Below are positions 34,044 to 43,147 of a DNA stretch of 64,000 nucleotides, piece by piece; positions within the stretch are counted from its first letter, which is position 1; each line of letters starts with the position of its first letter. The stretch is from contig CAVONS010000016.1 of assembly GCA_963697345.1 (NCBI GenBank), forward strand, positions 78,241 to 142,240. The letters are read 5' to 3'. The notes under the pieces were generated by a model. It had not been told where the DNA came from and made no database searches. It was given only the letters and a program-made list of their open reading frames with translations. The position numbers and the translations under genes were made by a program. Source of the stretch: Prado023 sp963697345 (GTDB lineage Bacteria > Actinomycetota > Actinomycetes > S36-B12 > CAIYMF01).

Positions 34044-35576
34044 CTAGCGGTTCGAACCGCGCTTCTCGCGGATCCTCAGGTTGATCCGGATCGGGGTTCC
34101 GACGAACCCGAAATCCTCGCGAAGCCGCCGCTCGACGAACCGCCGGTACCCGGCCTCGAGGAATCCGGACGTGAAGAGCACGAACGTCGGTGGCCTGGTC
34201 GAGGCCTGGGTCCCGAACAGGATCTTCGGCTGCTTGCCCCCGCGCAGCGGGTGCGGATGTGCTGCTACCAGGTCCTTGAGGAACTGGTTGAGCCGGCCCG
34301 TGGACACCCGGGTCTCCCAACCGGCCAGCGCCGCATCAAGTGCCGGCACGAGCTTGTCCACCGAACGACCAGTCAGGGCCGAGACGTTCACCCGCGGCGC
34401 CCACGCGATCGGGGCCAGATCACGGTCGATCTCCCGCTCGAGGTAGCGCCGGCGCTCCTCGTCGACGAGGTCCCACTTGTTGATCCCGAGCACCAGCGCG
34501 CGACCAGCCTCCACCACCATCGAGGTGATCCGCAGGTCCTGCTCGCTCATCGGCTGGCCACCATCGATGAGCACGACGGCGACCTCGGCCTTCTCCAGGG
34601 CGGCGTGGGTCCGCAGGGACGCGTAGTACTCGTGACCGCTGGCGACCCGCACCCGCCGACGGATCCCCGCCGTGTCGACGAACAACCACTCACGGTCGCG
34701 CAACGTCACGACCTCGTCGACCGGATCGACCGTCGTGCCGGCCACCTCGGAGACCACGGCCCGATCCTCACCTGCCAGCTTGTTCAGCAGCGACGACTTG
34801 CCCACGTTCGGCTTGCCCACAAGTGCGACACGACGCGGGCCAGCCTCTCGCGACCGACCGAGACCCTCGGTGGGGAGCACCTCGAGCACGGCGTCCAGCA
34901 TGTCTCCGCTGCCCCGCCCGTGCAGCGCGGACACGGGGTACGGCTGGCCCAGGCCCAGCGACCACAGCATCGCGGCATCGGCCTCGGCGCGCTCGTCGTC
35001 GACCTTGTTCGCCGCCAGAACCACGGGCTTGCCTGCGCGCCGAAGGACCTTGATGACCGCTTCCTCAGCATCGGTGGCGCCCACCATTGCGTCCACCACG
35101 AGCACCACCACGTCGGACTGGGCAACCGCACGCTCAGCCTGGTCGGAGATCTTCGCCGACAGCCCACGCGCATCCGGGTCCCATCCACCGGTGTCCAGGA
35201 GGATGAACCGACGCCCGGACCACTCCGCGTCATAGGAGACCCGGTCCCGGGTGACCCCCGGCACGTCCTGGACGACAGCCTCGCGGCGTCCCAGGATGCG
35301 GTTCACCAGAGTCGACTTGCCCACGTTCGGCCGACCGATGACTGCCACCACCGGCAGGGCGTGACCCGAGGCCTCGGCAAGGTCGTCCTCGTCGAGCTCC
35401 ACGCCGAACTCCGCGGCTGCGGCAGCCAGCGCGGCACGCTCGGCGGCCTCGTCGAACTCCAGGCCGTCATCGTCAACCTCGAAGGTTCCATCTCCCGCGG
35501 CCGGATCGACGTCACCCAACGCCACCCACTGCCCATCGTCGGGGGCATCTGGGGACGTACTCGGCTCGTCGGTCAT
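34044..35576 (-). CDS. der: Ribosome biogenesis GTPase Der (EngA)
   Basis: 510 residues. Two tandem G domains: the first with GRPNVGKST (about 81), DTGGWD and NKVD; the second with GKPNVGKSS (about 254), DTAGIRRR and NKWD. A C-terminal KH-like domain ends RINLRIREKRGSNR. The N-terminal acidic extension of about 75 residues is normal for actinobacteria. Der is essential for 50S subunit maturation. It follows cmk after 57 bp on the same strand, the usual cmk-der arrangement. Confidence 0.97.
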   Translation of the reverse strand: MTDEPSTSPDAPDDGQWVALGDVDPAAGDGTFEVDDDGLEFDEAAERAALAAAAAEFGVELDEDDLAEASGHALPVVAVIGRPNVGKSTLVNRILGRREAVVQDVPGVTRDRVSYDAEWSGRRFILLDTGGWDPDARGLSAKISDQAERAVAQSDVVVLVVDAMVGATDAEEAVIKVLRRAGKPVVLAANKVDDERAEADAAMLWSLGLGQPYPVSALHGRGSGDMLDAVLEVLPTEGLGRSREAGPRRVALVGKPNVGKSSLLNKLAGEDRAVVSEVAGTTVDPVDEVVTLRDREWLFVDTAGIRRRVRVASGHEYYASLRTHAALEKAEVAVVLIDGGQPMSEQDLRITSMVVEAGRALVLGINKWDLVDEERRRYLEREIDRDLAPIAWAPRVNVSALTGRSVDKLVPALDAALAGWETRVSTGRLNQFLKDLVAAHPHPLRGGKQPKILFGTQASTRPPTFVLFTSGFLEAGYRRFVERRLREDFGFVGTPIRINLRIREKRGSNR

Positions 35577-35633
35577 GTGCCAAGGGTAGTTGAGCGAACA
35601 GTGGCCCGGCCCCGCCTCGGAAATCCTGCGGCC

Positions 35634-36353
35634 TCACAGGCCAGCAGCCACCACAGCACTCTCCACGATCTCGGCGATCGTGGAGATCACCTCGTCGAGG
35701 GTCAGGTAGGTGCCATCCACCTCGACGGACCCATCCGCGCGTCGCAGAGGTGAGACGGCCCGACCGGAGTCGATCGCATCCCGCGCCGCCAGGGCAGCTG
35801 CCGTGGCCGCCACGTCGCCGGCCCCAGGCGCTGATCCCCCGGATCGTCCGGCATCCTCGAGTGCCCTGCGGGCCGCCCGCGCCTCGGCGTCCGCCGTCAG
35901 GTAGATCTTCGCGGTGGCATCTGGCAGCACCACGGATCCGATGTCGCGTCCCTCCACCACGATGCCGCGCCCCCCAGCCAACGACTGCCGCACAGCCTCC
36001 CGCTGCAGCTCGACCAGGCGCGCACGCACCTCCGGTACGGCAGCCACGGCACTGACCGCACCCGTGACGGCCTCCCCCCTGATGGGCGCGCTGACGTCGT
36101 TGCCATCAACCGAGATCGTTGGCCCGGAGGGATCCGTGGTCAGCATCAGGACGGGATCGTCGGCCAGCGCGGCGACCGCCGACGCGGAGTCGAGGTCCAC
36201 GCCCCGGTCCAGCATGTACCAGGCCATCGCCCGGTACATGGCTCCCGTGTCCAGGTAGTTCAGGCCCAGCACCCGGGCAACCCCGCGGCTGGTGCTCGAC
36301 TTCCCACTTCCCGACGGCCCATCGATGGCAACCACTGCACGACTGGAGTCCAC
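35634..36353 (-). CDS. cmk: Cytidylate kinase
   Basis: 239 residues from the GTG at 36353. The P-loop is IDGPSGSGKSS at 10-20, followed by LDTGAMYR and the CMP-specific insertion; VVEGRDIGSVVLPDA and DAIDSGRAVSPLRRADG complete the family signature. It phosphorylates CMP and dCMP with ATP. The open frame extends far upstream without matching the family, so the GTG just before the P-loop is the likely start. Between tyrA and der, all on the minus strand. Confidence 0.95.
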   Translation of the reverse strand: MDSSRAVVAIDGPSGSGKSSTSRGVARVLGLNYLDTGAMYRAMAWYMLDRGVDLDSASAVAALADDPVLMLTTDPSGPTISVDGNDVSAPIRGEAVTGAVSAVAAVPEVRARLVELQREAVRQSLAGGRGIVVEGRDIGSVVLPDATAKIYLTADAEARAARRALEDAGRSGGSAPGAGDVAATAAALAARDAIDSGRAVSPLRRADGSVEVDGTYLTLDEVISTIAEIVESAVVAAGL

Positions 36354-36439
36354 GACGCCACACCCTAGCGCCGCGACGCCATCCCTGAGTCCCCAGGAGC
36401 GGACTGATCGCGTTCCAGCGTGTGAGGGCCAGCCCCCAA

Positions 36440-37537
36440 CTAGGCCCGAACGTCCCATCCGCCGGCACGCAACGCCTCGACGAGGGGCCCAGCAGCCGCC
36501 TCTCCCACGGTGATCTCCACCACGCCCGTGGGCCGGCCGAGGACGTGCTCGATGCGCACGTCCTCCACGGAGAAGCCGGCATCGGCCACGGCGGCGAAGA
36601 GCCGGCCCAGCTCGCCGGGCCGGTCGGGGACCGCGACGGGAACCAGAGCCGTGGGCGAGGGTCGCGCGCCATGCTTGCCGGGGACGCGGTCGCGGCCGGC
36701 GTTGCCACGGCGCAGGGCCTGGGCCAGGACGTCCTGCCCACCCCGGTCGATGCTGCCCAGGGCGTTGAGCAGGGCGGTCAGGTCGTCGGCCACCTCGCCG
36801 AGGACTGACGCCACAGGTGAGGCGTTGGCCGACAGGATCTCGACCCACAGCGTGGCGTCGGAGGCGGCGATCCGGGTCATGTCCCGCAGGCCCTGGCCGG
36901 CGATCGAGACCACGGTGTCCGAGGAGTCCAAGAGACGTGCCGCGAGCAGCGAGGACAGGATCTGAGGTGTGTGGGAGACCACGGCCACGGCGCGATCGTG
37001 CTCCGAGGCCGGCATCACCACCGGAAAGGCCCGCGCCGCAAGGACCAGTTCCTGCACGGCCTCCACCGCCGCCTCGTCGGACTCCGCGTGCGGGGTGAGG
37101 ACCCACGGCCGATCGTCGATCAGGTCCGCGCGCGCAGCCGCAGGGCCCGACACCTCGCTGCCGGCCATCGGGTGCCCACCCACGTAGCGTTCAATCGGCA
37201 CACCCGCGGCGACCAGCGACCGGTGGATCGGAGCCTTCACCGAGGCCACATCCGTGATGTACGCCCGCGGGTAGCGACGGAGCGCGTCGCTGACGACCGT
37301 GGCTGTCACGGCTGGTGGGACCGCCACGACCACGAGCCCCACCTCCGGCGGCTCGACGCCGGGCGGCGACTGTGCGGCCAGCGGCTCCCCCGCGCCCAGA
37401 TCGACCGCGACCGCCAGCGACTGCGGATCGCGGTCCTCCAACCACACCGTGACCCCAGCACGACGCAACGACAGCGCCAGCGACGTCCCGATCAGTCCGG
37501 TCCCCACGACGAGGACCGGCTGCGGCAGCCCGCTCAC
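36440..37537 (-). CDS. tyrA: Prephenate dehydrogenase with ACT domain
   Basis: 365 residues. Rossmann motif GTGLIGTSLA at about 12-21, the catalytic region GGHPMAGSEVSGP (His substrate-binding), VSHTPQILSSLLA and a C-terminal ACT domain (about 290-365, VPVAVPDRPGELGRLFAAVAD) for feedback by tyrosine. It converts prephenate to 4-hydroxyphenylpyruvate with NAD+. The start overlaps the end of aroH by 4 bp, so the two successive steps from chorismate are co-translated. Confidence 0.95.
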   Translation of the reverse strand: MSGLPQPVLVVGTGLIGTSLALSLRRAGVTVWLEDRDPQSLAVAVDLGAGEPLAAQSPPGVEPPEVGLVVVAVPPAVTATVVSDALRRYPRAYITDVASVKAPIHRSLVAAGVPIERYVGGHPMAGSEVSGPAAARADLIDDRPWVLTPHAESDEAAVEAVQELVLAARAFPVVMPASEHDRAVAVVSHTPQILSSLLAARLLDSSDTVVSIAGQGLRDMTRIAASDATLWVEILSANASPVASVLGEVADDLTALLNALGSIDRGGQDVLAQALRRGNAGRDRVPGKHGARPSPTALVPVAVPDRPGELGRLFAAVADAGFSVEDVRIEHVLGRPTGVVEITVGEAAAGPLVEALRAGGWDVRA

Positions 37538-37896
37538 TGGGCGAGGTCCGTGCGCAGGGCCTCGGCCCCACGCAGGTACACGTGGGTCACCTGCGACCTG
37601 GGCAGGTCACACTCGACATGGGCCATCACCCGCACGACACGGGGCATGGCACCGGCGACGTCGATCTCCTGGGCGCAGATCAGGGGGACATCGCCGATGT
37701 CCAGTGCCCGCGCGGCACCCGCGGGGAAGGCCGAGACCAGATCGGGAGTGGCTGTGAACAGCACGGAGATCAGGTCGTCGGTGCCCACGTCGTTGCGCTC
37801 GAGCATCGCCAGGACGAGCTCGACGACCGCATCACGCATCTCGTCGGCATCGTCGGCATCCAGGCACGTCGCTCCGCGCACTGCCCGCACCGGCAT
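37534..37896 (-). CDS. aroH: Chorismate mutase, AroH class
   Basis: 120 residues, the size of monofunctional AroH trimers. VRAVRGATCLDADDADEM holds the active-site Arg near position 7; LISVLFTATPDLVSAFPA, VPLICAQEIDVAGAMPRVVR and HVYLRGAEALR are conserved. It converts chorismate to prephenate, the substrate for the next gene product. A 4-bp overlap with tyrA indicates co-translation. Confidence 0.95.
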   Translation of the reverse strand: MPVRAVRGATCLDADDADEMRDAVVELVLAMLERNDVGTDDLISVLFTATPDLVSAFPAGAARALDIGDVPLICAQEIDVAGAMPRVVRVMAHVECDLPRSQVTHVYLRGAEALRTDLAQ

Positions 37897-37982
37897 CTGA
37901 ACCTCCCCACCTCAGTACGCGGACCACCCTACTGTCCCCGCGACCGACCCAGCCGCAGCCGGCCAGTCCGGCAGCCCGCCTG

Positions 37983-38768
37983 TCACAGCTCGGTTCGGTT
38001 CCACTTCCAGAACGCGACCAGGATGAACACCACGCACGCCGCGAGAGCGACCACCACGGCGCCCGGCGCATCGATCGGCGCACCGGTGATGACCGCGCTC
38101 GTCACCGAGTTGTCCGAATCGCCGACGCTCACGACCAGTGCCCACGGCAGCACCGAGCCCAGACCCGGAATCCCGGTGATCAGCTGCTGCCCGAAGGCGA
38201 AGGCCAACGGAATGGCGATGACTGGCCCGGCCGACTCGAACAGTGTGCCCAGCATCAACGTGAGGGTGAGGAAGAACATCAGGTTCAGGGCAGCCACCAG
38301 CGCACCGAGGGCGAATCGCGGTACCGACACCTCGATCCCGGCCAGCGACATCTGCAGGACCAGGACGGTCGAGGGGATCACGATCATCGTGGCGAGCACG
38401 CCCACGGCGTTCGGTACCAGCTTCGAGAGCATGAACGCCTCCCGTGACGCCGGCTTGGACAACACCCATGCAGCGGTCCCGCTGCGCCTCTCCCCCACGA
38501 TGGCCTCCTGCATGATGATGGCCACCGCGATGGCGGCGAACATCGTCATGACCCCGAACAGGATGAACACGTCCACCCCACCGGACTCGTCACCCCAGAT
38601 CGCGACGGCCAGTGACCCGTTGAGGATGAACGTCCACAGGAGGGCCTGGGTCCACCAGTCCCTGGTGCGCCACCAGGAGGCGAAGCCGGCTCCCATCAGG
38701 ACCGACATGCCAGCCCGCCAACCACGTTCCTCGCGAGATAGCAGACGATCCGCGCTGTCACTGGGCAT
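37983..38768 (-). CDS. ABC-2 type transporter permease
   Basis: 261 residues with about six membrane segments and a cytoplasmic N-terminus. VGERRSGTAAWVLSKPASREAF between the second and third segments is the motif that contacts the ATPase in ABC-2 exporters. Start at ATG 38768 overlaps the ATPase gene by 11 bp. Together with it, this makes a drug or polymer efflux system of unspecified substrate. Nothing in the sequence identifies the cargo. Confidence 0.85.
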   Translation of the reverse strand: MPSDSADRLLSREERGWRAGMSVLMGAGFASWWRTRDWWTQALLWTFILNGSLAVAIWGDESGGVDVFILFGVMTMFAAIAVAIIMQEAIVGERRSGTAAWVLSKPASREAFMLSKLVPNAVGVLATMIVIPSTVLVLQMSLAGIEVSVPRFALGALVAALNLMFFLTLTLMLGTLFESAGPVIAIPLAFAFGQQLITGIPGLGSVLPWALVVSVGDSDNSVTSAVITGAPIDAPGAVVVALAACVVFILVAFWKWNRTEL

Positions 38769-39729
38769 CGGTCGGCCCGTCCTCAACCAGATCCACGAAG
38801 ATGTCCTCAAGGCTTGCCGACGGCCGGCTGAACTCCTTCACGACAAGGGCCTCATCCTCGAGCAGGACCCTCTGCAGCCGCGCCTCGGCGGAACTCACGT
38901 CGTTCACGGTGATCCGCAGGCGCGCGGAGGAGCCACCACCGTCCACGTCAACCCGATCCACCCAGTGCTGGGCGAGCAGAGTCGCCTGTGCCCGATCGAC
39001 GTCGCCCTCGATCACCACCGAGAACACCGAGTCGCGACCTGAGGACAGGACATCATCGATCGTCCCCTGCTCGACGATCCGGCCGTTCTTCAGGATGCAG
39101 ATCCTGTCGCTGACGCGCTGGACGTCGTCGAGGATATGTGTGGAGTAGAGCACGGTCGACGAGGCCCGGAAGTGCTCCAGGATCGCCAGGACGTCGCGCC
39201 GGCCCAGCGGATCCAGAGCCGCAGCGGGTTCGTCGAGGATGAGCAGGTCGGGTTCGTGGATCTGCGCCTGGGCGATGCCCAACCGCTGCGTCTCGCCGCC
39301 CGAGAGCGTCTTGATCGGGCGGTCGGCCTTGTCCTGGAGCCCGACCATCTCCACCATGTCGGTGATCCGGGACTCGATCCGGTCCGCAGGACCGGAGAAG
39401 AAGAAGCCGGCCGCGAAGCGCAGGGTCTCGCGTGAGGTCATGTGTGGGTAGAAGCGCGGCTCCTGCGGCAGGTACCCGACGCGACGCCGGACTGCCGGGC
39501 TGTCCTTCTCGATGTCCAGGCCGAAGATGCTCCCCGACCCTGACGTGGGCCGGATCAGACCGAGCAGCATCTTCATCGTCGTGGTCTTGCCCGCGCCATT
39601 GGGACCGAGGAACCCGTAGATCGAATGGCGCGGCACGCTCAGGTCGATGGCGTCCACGGCGCTGGCGCCCTGGTAGGTCTTGGTCAGGGACTTCGTCTGC
39701 ACAGCCAGATCTGTCGAATCCACGGGCAT
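38758..39729 (-). CDS. ABC-2 type exporter ATP-binding protein
   Basis: 323 residues. Walker A GPNGAGKTT, signature LSGGETQRLGIAQA, Walker B LLILDEPAAALDP and the H-loop YSTHILDDVQ are intact. The C-terminal third (from about 225) resembles the DUF4162 extension of CcmA/DrrA-like exporter ATPases. Its partner permease overlaps downstream. Located between rluB and aroH, a place where the mycobacterial block has no such genes, so a later insertion is possible. Confidence 0.92.
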   Translation of the reverse strand: MPVDSTDLAVQTKSLTKTYQGASAVDAIDLSVPRHSIYGFLGPNGAGKTTTMKMLLGLIRPTSGSGSIFGLDIEKDSPAVRRRVGYLPQEPRFYPHMTSRETLRFAAGFFFSGPADRIESRITDMVEMVGLQDKADRPIKTLSGGETQRLGIAQAQIHEPDLLILDEPAAALDPLGRRDVLAILEHFRASSTVLYSTHILDDVQRVSDRICILKNGRIVEQGTIDDVLSSGRDSVFSVVIEGDVDRAQATLLAQHWVDRVDVDGGGSSARLRITVNDVSSAEARLQRVLLEDEALVVKEFSRPSASLEDIFVDLVEDGPTDAQ

Positions 39730-39826
39730 CGCGCTCCCTCGGGCCGACTCACTCCGACAGCCCCACGCTATCGGCTCCGCCGCGAGGAAGCCCCGTCATC
39801 GACAGCGCGGATCGGGTCGCCTTGCC

Positions 39827-40576
39827 CTAGAGGCCAACCGCCGTGTAGAGGGCACGGGCCTCCGCGCCGGACACGATCCGGGTCGTGCCAGGGCGCTGCT
39901 GGCCCAGGACGATCGGCCCCACACGGGTGCGCACCAGCGAGAGCACCGGGTAGCCGACGGCCTCGAACATGCGGCGCACGATGTGGTTGCGCCCCTCGTG
40001 CAGGACGATCTCGACGAGCACCTGGCCCGGAACGCTCTGCACGACGCGGAACGAATCGGCCCGGGCGGGCCCGTCCTCCAACTCGACGCCGGTGGTCAAC
40101 TGCTTGCCGATCCCACGCGCCAGGGGGCCGGCGAGGGTGGCCAGGTAGGTCTTGGCAACCCCATAGGACGGGTGCGCGAGACGGTTGGCGAGCTCGCCGT
40201 CGTTGGTGAGCAGGATCAGGCCCTCGGTGTCGGCATCGAGCCGTCCGACGTGGAACAGGCGCTCCGAGCGGTCTGAGACCATGTCGCCCAGGCAGGGCCG
40301 ACCCCGGTCATCCGACATCGTCGACAGGACACCACGCGGCTTGTTGACCGCGACGACGATGGTGCCGGCTGCTGTCGGGACGCGTTGGCCATCGACCCGG
40401 ACCACGGCGGTCTGCGGGTCGATCCGCACGCCCTGCTCGCTCACGATGCGTCCGTCGACCTCGACCCGGCCCTGATCGATCAGCACCTCGCATGCCCGGC
40501 GGCTGCCCAGCCCTGCGGCGGCCAGCACCTTCTGCAACCTGACGCCCTCGCCGGACCCGTCCTTCTTGGGGCTCAT
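39827..40576 (-). CDS. rluB: Ribosomal large subunit pseudouridine synthase (RsuA/RluB family)
   Basis: 249 residues. S4 RNA-binding domain at about 10-55 (VRLQKVLAAAGLGSRRACEV), then the catalytic domain with the Asp in HVGRLDADTEGLILLTND and the C-terminal VYPVL-like region (GYPVLSLVRTRVGPI). It isomerises a uridine in 23S rRNA (RluB-type) or 16S rRNA (RsuA-type); the former is expected in this operon position after scpB. Start overlaps the scpB stop by 4 bp. Confidence 0.9.
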   Translation of the reverse strand: MSPKKDGSGEGVRLQKVLAAAGLGSRRACEVLIDQGRVEVDGRIVSEQGVRIDPQTAVVRVDGQRVPTAAGTIVVAVNKPRGVLSTMSDDRGRPCLGDMVSDRSERLFHVGRLDADTEGLILLTNDGELANRLAHPSYGVAKTYLATLAGPLARGIGKQLTTGVELEDGPARADSFRVVQSVPGQVLVEIVLHEGRNHIVRRMFEAVGYPVLSLVRTRVGPIVLGQQRPGTTRIVSGAEARALYTAVGL

Positions 40577-41238
40577 GGGAGGTCCACCAAGTCGCCGATA
40601 TCGGCGTACGACGGCACGTGGTCAGCCAGCGGCGGCAACTCGTCGATGCTCGAGATCCCGAGGCGCTCCAGGAAGTAGGGCGTGGTCTGCAGCAGCGTCG
40701 CGTGCCCACCGGGCTCCGTGCCCGCCTCATCGACGAGGCCACGGGTGATCAGCGTGCGCACCACCCCGTCGACGTTGACCCCACGCACGGCGCTGATCCG
40801 GCCGCGGGAGATGGGCTGCCGGTAGGCGACGATGGCCAGCGTCTCCAGCGCCGCCTGTGTCAGCCGAGCCTGCTGGCCGTCGATGACGAAACGGCTGACC
40901 ACGTCGGCGCAGTCGCTGCGTGTGTAGAAGCGCCACCCCCCGGCCACCGCACGCAGGTCGAATCCGCGCCCGTCGTCGGTGTACTGATCGGACAGGCCAC
41001 GCACCACCGCTTCGACCTGGTCGGCCGGCCGTCGCACGATGGTGGCCAGGGTCAGGATGTCCAGCGGCTCGTCGGCCAGGAGCAGCACGGCCTCGCACGC
41101 AGCCTCGAGGGTCGGCGCCCCCAGGGCGTCAGCCAGCAGGGCATCGTCGCCGTCGTCCGAGTCCTCGACCGCGCTGGCGACCCAGGGGTCTTCGACTTCC
41201 CGGCCCGCGTCGGGCATCGACTCATCGAGCTGCGTCAC
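40573..41238 (-). CDS. scpB: Segregation and condensation protein B
   Basis: 221 residues. The winged-helix pair of ScpB is recognisable from EAACEAVLLLADEPLDI onward, with AALETLAIVAYRQPISRGRI and VRGVNVDGVVRTLITRGLV in the second half, and LQTTPYFLERLGI near the end. It binds ScpA within the SMC condensin complex to compact and separate chromosomes. A 4-bp overlap joins it to scpA upstream and rluB downstream. Confidence 0.95.
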   Translation of the reverse strand: MTQLDESMPDAGREVEDPWVASAVEDSDDGDDALLADALGAPTLEAACEAVLLLADEPLDILTLATIVRRPADQVEAVVRGLSDQYTDDGRGFDLRAVAGGWRFYTRSDCADVVSRFVIDGQQARLTQAALETLAIVAYRQPISRGRISAVRGVNVDGVVRTLITRGLVDEAGTEPGGHATLLQTTPYFLERLGISSIDELPPLADHVPSYADIGDLVDLP

Positions 41239-42140
41239 TGTTCCTCCTCAGACCCGGGCGGCGCAGCGGGCGCGCTGCCCTTGAACTCATCGGTGACCGC
41301 ACGATCGGCGATCGTCGCCGCGTCGTCCTCGCCCTCGGGACCCACCCATCGCACGCTGAGATCACCCAGCGCGGCCGCCTGCTCGAAGGTCACCACTCCG
41401 TCGCGGTACAGCTCGAGCAGGGCCAGGAAGCGTCCCACCACGACCAGGGTGTTGGGGGCGTCGTCGGTCAGCGCCCGGAACGTCGACGTGCCGCGGCGTC
41501 GCAGCCGCTCGACGAGGATGGCGGCCTGCTCACGAACACTGACCGCGGGCGCATGGACGTGGGCGATCGAGACCCCGGGGTCCGGCGGGCGCGGTTCGAA
41601 CGCCGCCTCGGCGATCGCCGCGAACTCCGTGGGCCCCAGACCCAGCAGGACCTCGGGGAGGAGCTCTGCGAGCCACGGCTCGAGGCCTGTGTCGCGGGGG
41701 CGCCGGGTGGCGGCGTCGGTGAGCATCGCGTCGATGCGGGCCGACACCTCCTTGAACGCCCGGTACTGCAGGAGCCGGGCGAACAGGAGGTCGCGTGCCT
41801 CGAGCAGCGCGAGGTCCTCCTCGTCCTCGACGGACCCGTCGGGCAGCAGCCGCGCCGCCTTGAGGTCGAGCAGGGTCGCGGCGATGACCAGGAAGGAGGT
41901 GGCCTCGTCCAGGTCCCATTCCACGCCCTGGGCCCGGATGTGGGCGATGAAGTCGTCGGTGACCACGTGCAGCGCCAGCTGGGTGACCTCGATCCGGTGC
42001 CTGGCGATCAGGCTGAGCAGCAGGTCGAAGGGACCCTCGAAGCCACCCACACGCACAGAGAAGCCGTGTGCCGCCGGTTCGGCGAGGTCGACGCCATCGG
42101 GCAGCGCGGGCTCCACCTCGGGCATCACTGGAGTGTCCAC
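41235..42140 (-). CDS. scpA: Segregation and condensation protein A
   Basis: 301 residues. The N-terminal SMC-binding part includes VGGFEGPFDLLLSLIARHRI, then VVTDDFIAHI and DEATSFLVIAATLLDLKAAR; the C-terminal winged helix has FLALLELYRDGVVTFEQ. It bridges the heads of SMC dimers. The GTG at 42140, 4 bp after the parA stop and preceded by GGGGTGAGCCC, is preferred over an upstream GTG/ATG-type start at 42182 inside parA. Confidence 0.95.
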   Translation of the reverse strand: MDTPVMPEVEPALPDGVDLAEPAAHGFSVRVGGFEGPFDLLLSLIARHRIEVTQLALHVVTDDFIAHIRAQGVEWDLDEATSFLVIAATLLDLKAARLLPDGSVEDEEDLALLEARDLLFARLLQYRAFKEVSARIDAMLTDAATRRPRDTGLEPWLAELLPEVLLGLGPTEFAAIAEAAFEPRPPDPGVSIAHVHAPAVSVREQAAILVERLRRRGTSTFRALTDDAPNTLVVVGRFLALLELYRDGVVTFEQAAALGDLSVRWVGPEGEDDAATIADRAVTDEFKGSAPAAPPGSEEEQ

Positions 42141-42144
42141 GGGC

Positions 42145-43077
42145 TCACCCCAGCGCCAACTGCTGGGACCCGGGGCTGCCATCGGGTGACACGTCCGGTT
42201 CGACGGCGCCGATGGACTCGGGGTCGATCCGGGCCAGCACCTCGCGCCCCAGCTGTCGATAGGCCTTGGCAGGCGTGCTCATAGGTGCGTAGGCGGTGAT
42301 CGGGACGCCCGCCACGGAGGTCTCGGGGAACTTCACAGTGCGGTTGATCACGGTGTGGAACACGCGATCACCGAACGCCTCGACCACACGCGCAAGCACC
42401 TCACGGGCATGCAGGGTCCGGTCGAACATGGTGGCCAGGACCCCGAGAACCTCGAGGTCGGGGTTGGTGCGCTCCTGGATCTTGGCGACCGTGTCCTGCA
42501 GGAGTGCCACACCACGCAGCGAGAAGTACTCGCACTCCACGGGGATCAGCACCCACTTCGCGGCGGTCAGCGCATTCACCGTGAGAAGGCCGAGCGAAGG
42601 CTGGCAGTCGATGATGATCACGTCGTAGTCGTTGCGCACGGGGCGCAGCGCGCGCATCAGTGACTGCTCACGCCCCACCTCGGAGACCAGCAGCAGCTCG
42701 GCCCCCGACAGATCGATGTTGGCCGGCATCAGGTCCATGCCGGGCACCGACGTGGACCGGATCACCTCCTGGGCACTTGCCTCACCGGTGATCATGACGT
42801 CGTAGATGGTGTGCTCGAGGGTCTGGGGATGAATTCCGACCCCCGCACCGAGCGCTCCCTGCGGGTCGAAGTCGACCAGCAGGACCCGGCGACCGTACTC
42901 CGCAAGGGCAGCCCCGAGGTTGATCGCGGTCGTCGTCTTGCCGACGCCGCCCTTCTGGTTGCACAGGGCGATGATGTCAGCCGGACCGGACGTCGCGCGG
43001 GGGCCCGGGGCGCCGAGCGCGGGCGACGGCCTGCCCGTGGGGCCAAGCCCCTCCTGGGCCGTGCGTGCTGCCGACAT
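42145..43077 (-). CDS. parA: ParA/Soj-family ATPase
   Basis: 310 residues. Deviant Walker A CNQKGGVGKTTTA at about 40-52, LLVDFDPQGALGAG and DVIIIDCQPSLG (Walker B) mark the ParA/MinD family. The N-terminal 34 residues are disordered. This is the orphan copy next to scpA-scpB, as in mycobacteria, with no parB or parS seen here. It could assist chromosome or septum positioning. Overlaps the scpA region only at its 3' end. Confidence 0.93.
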   Translation of the reverse strand: MSAARTAQEGLGPTGRPSPALGAPGPRATSGPADIIALCNQKGGVGKTTTAINLGAALAEYGRRVLLVDFDPQGALGAGVGIHPQTLEHTIYDVMITGEASAQEVIRSTSVPGMDLMPANIDLSGAELLLVSEVGREQSLMRALRPVRNDYDVIIIDCQPSLGLLTVNALTAAKWVLIPVECEYFSLRGVALLQDTVAKIQERTNPDLEVLGVLATMFDRTLHAREVLARVVEAFGDRVFHTVINRTVKFPETSVAGVPITAYAPMSTPAKAYRQLGREVLARIDPESIGAVEPDVSPDGSPGSQQLALG

Positions 43078-43147
43078 GCGTCACCTCCGGGCGTCAGGAA
43101 CAAGTGGCAGCCTAGTGGACCTCGGCCAGGGGTCCGATCCGCCCGGC

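Noticed and set aside
42145..43077. Possible plasmid or phage partition system from the ParA-like gene
   Set aside because: It lies within the conserved xerD-parA-scpA-scpB chromosomal order and has no parB or replication gene beside it.
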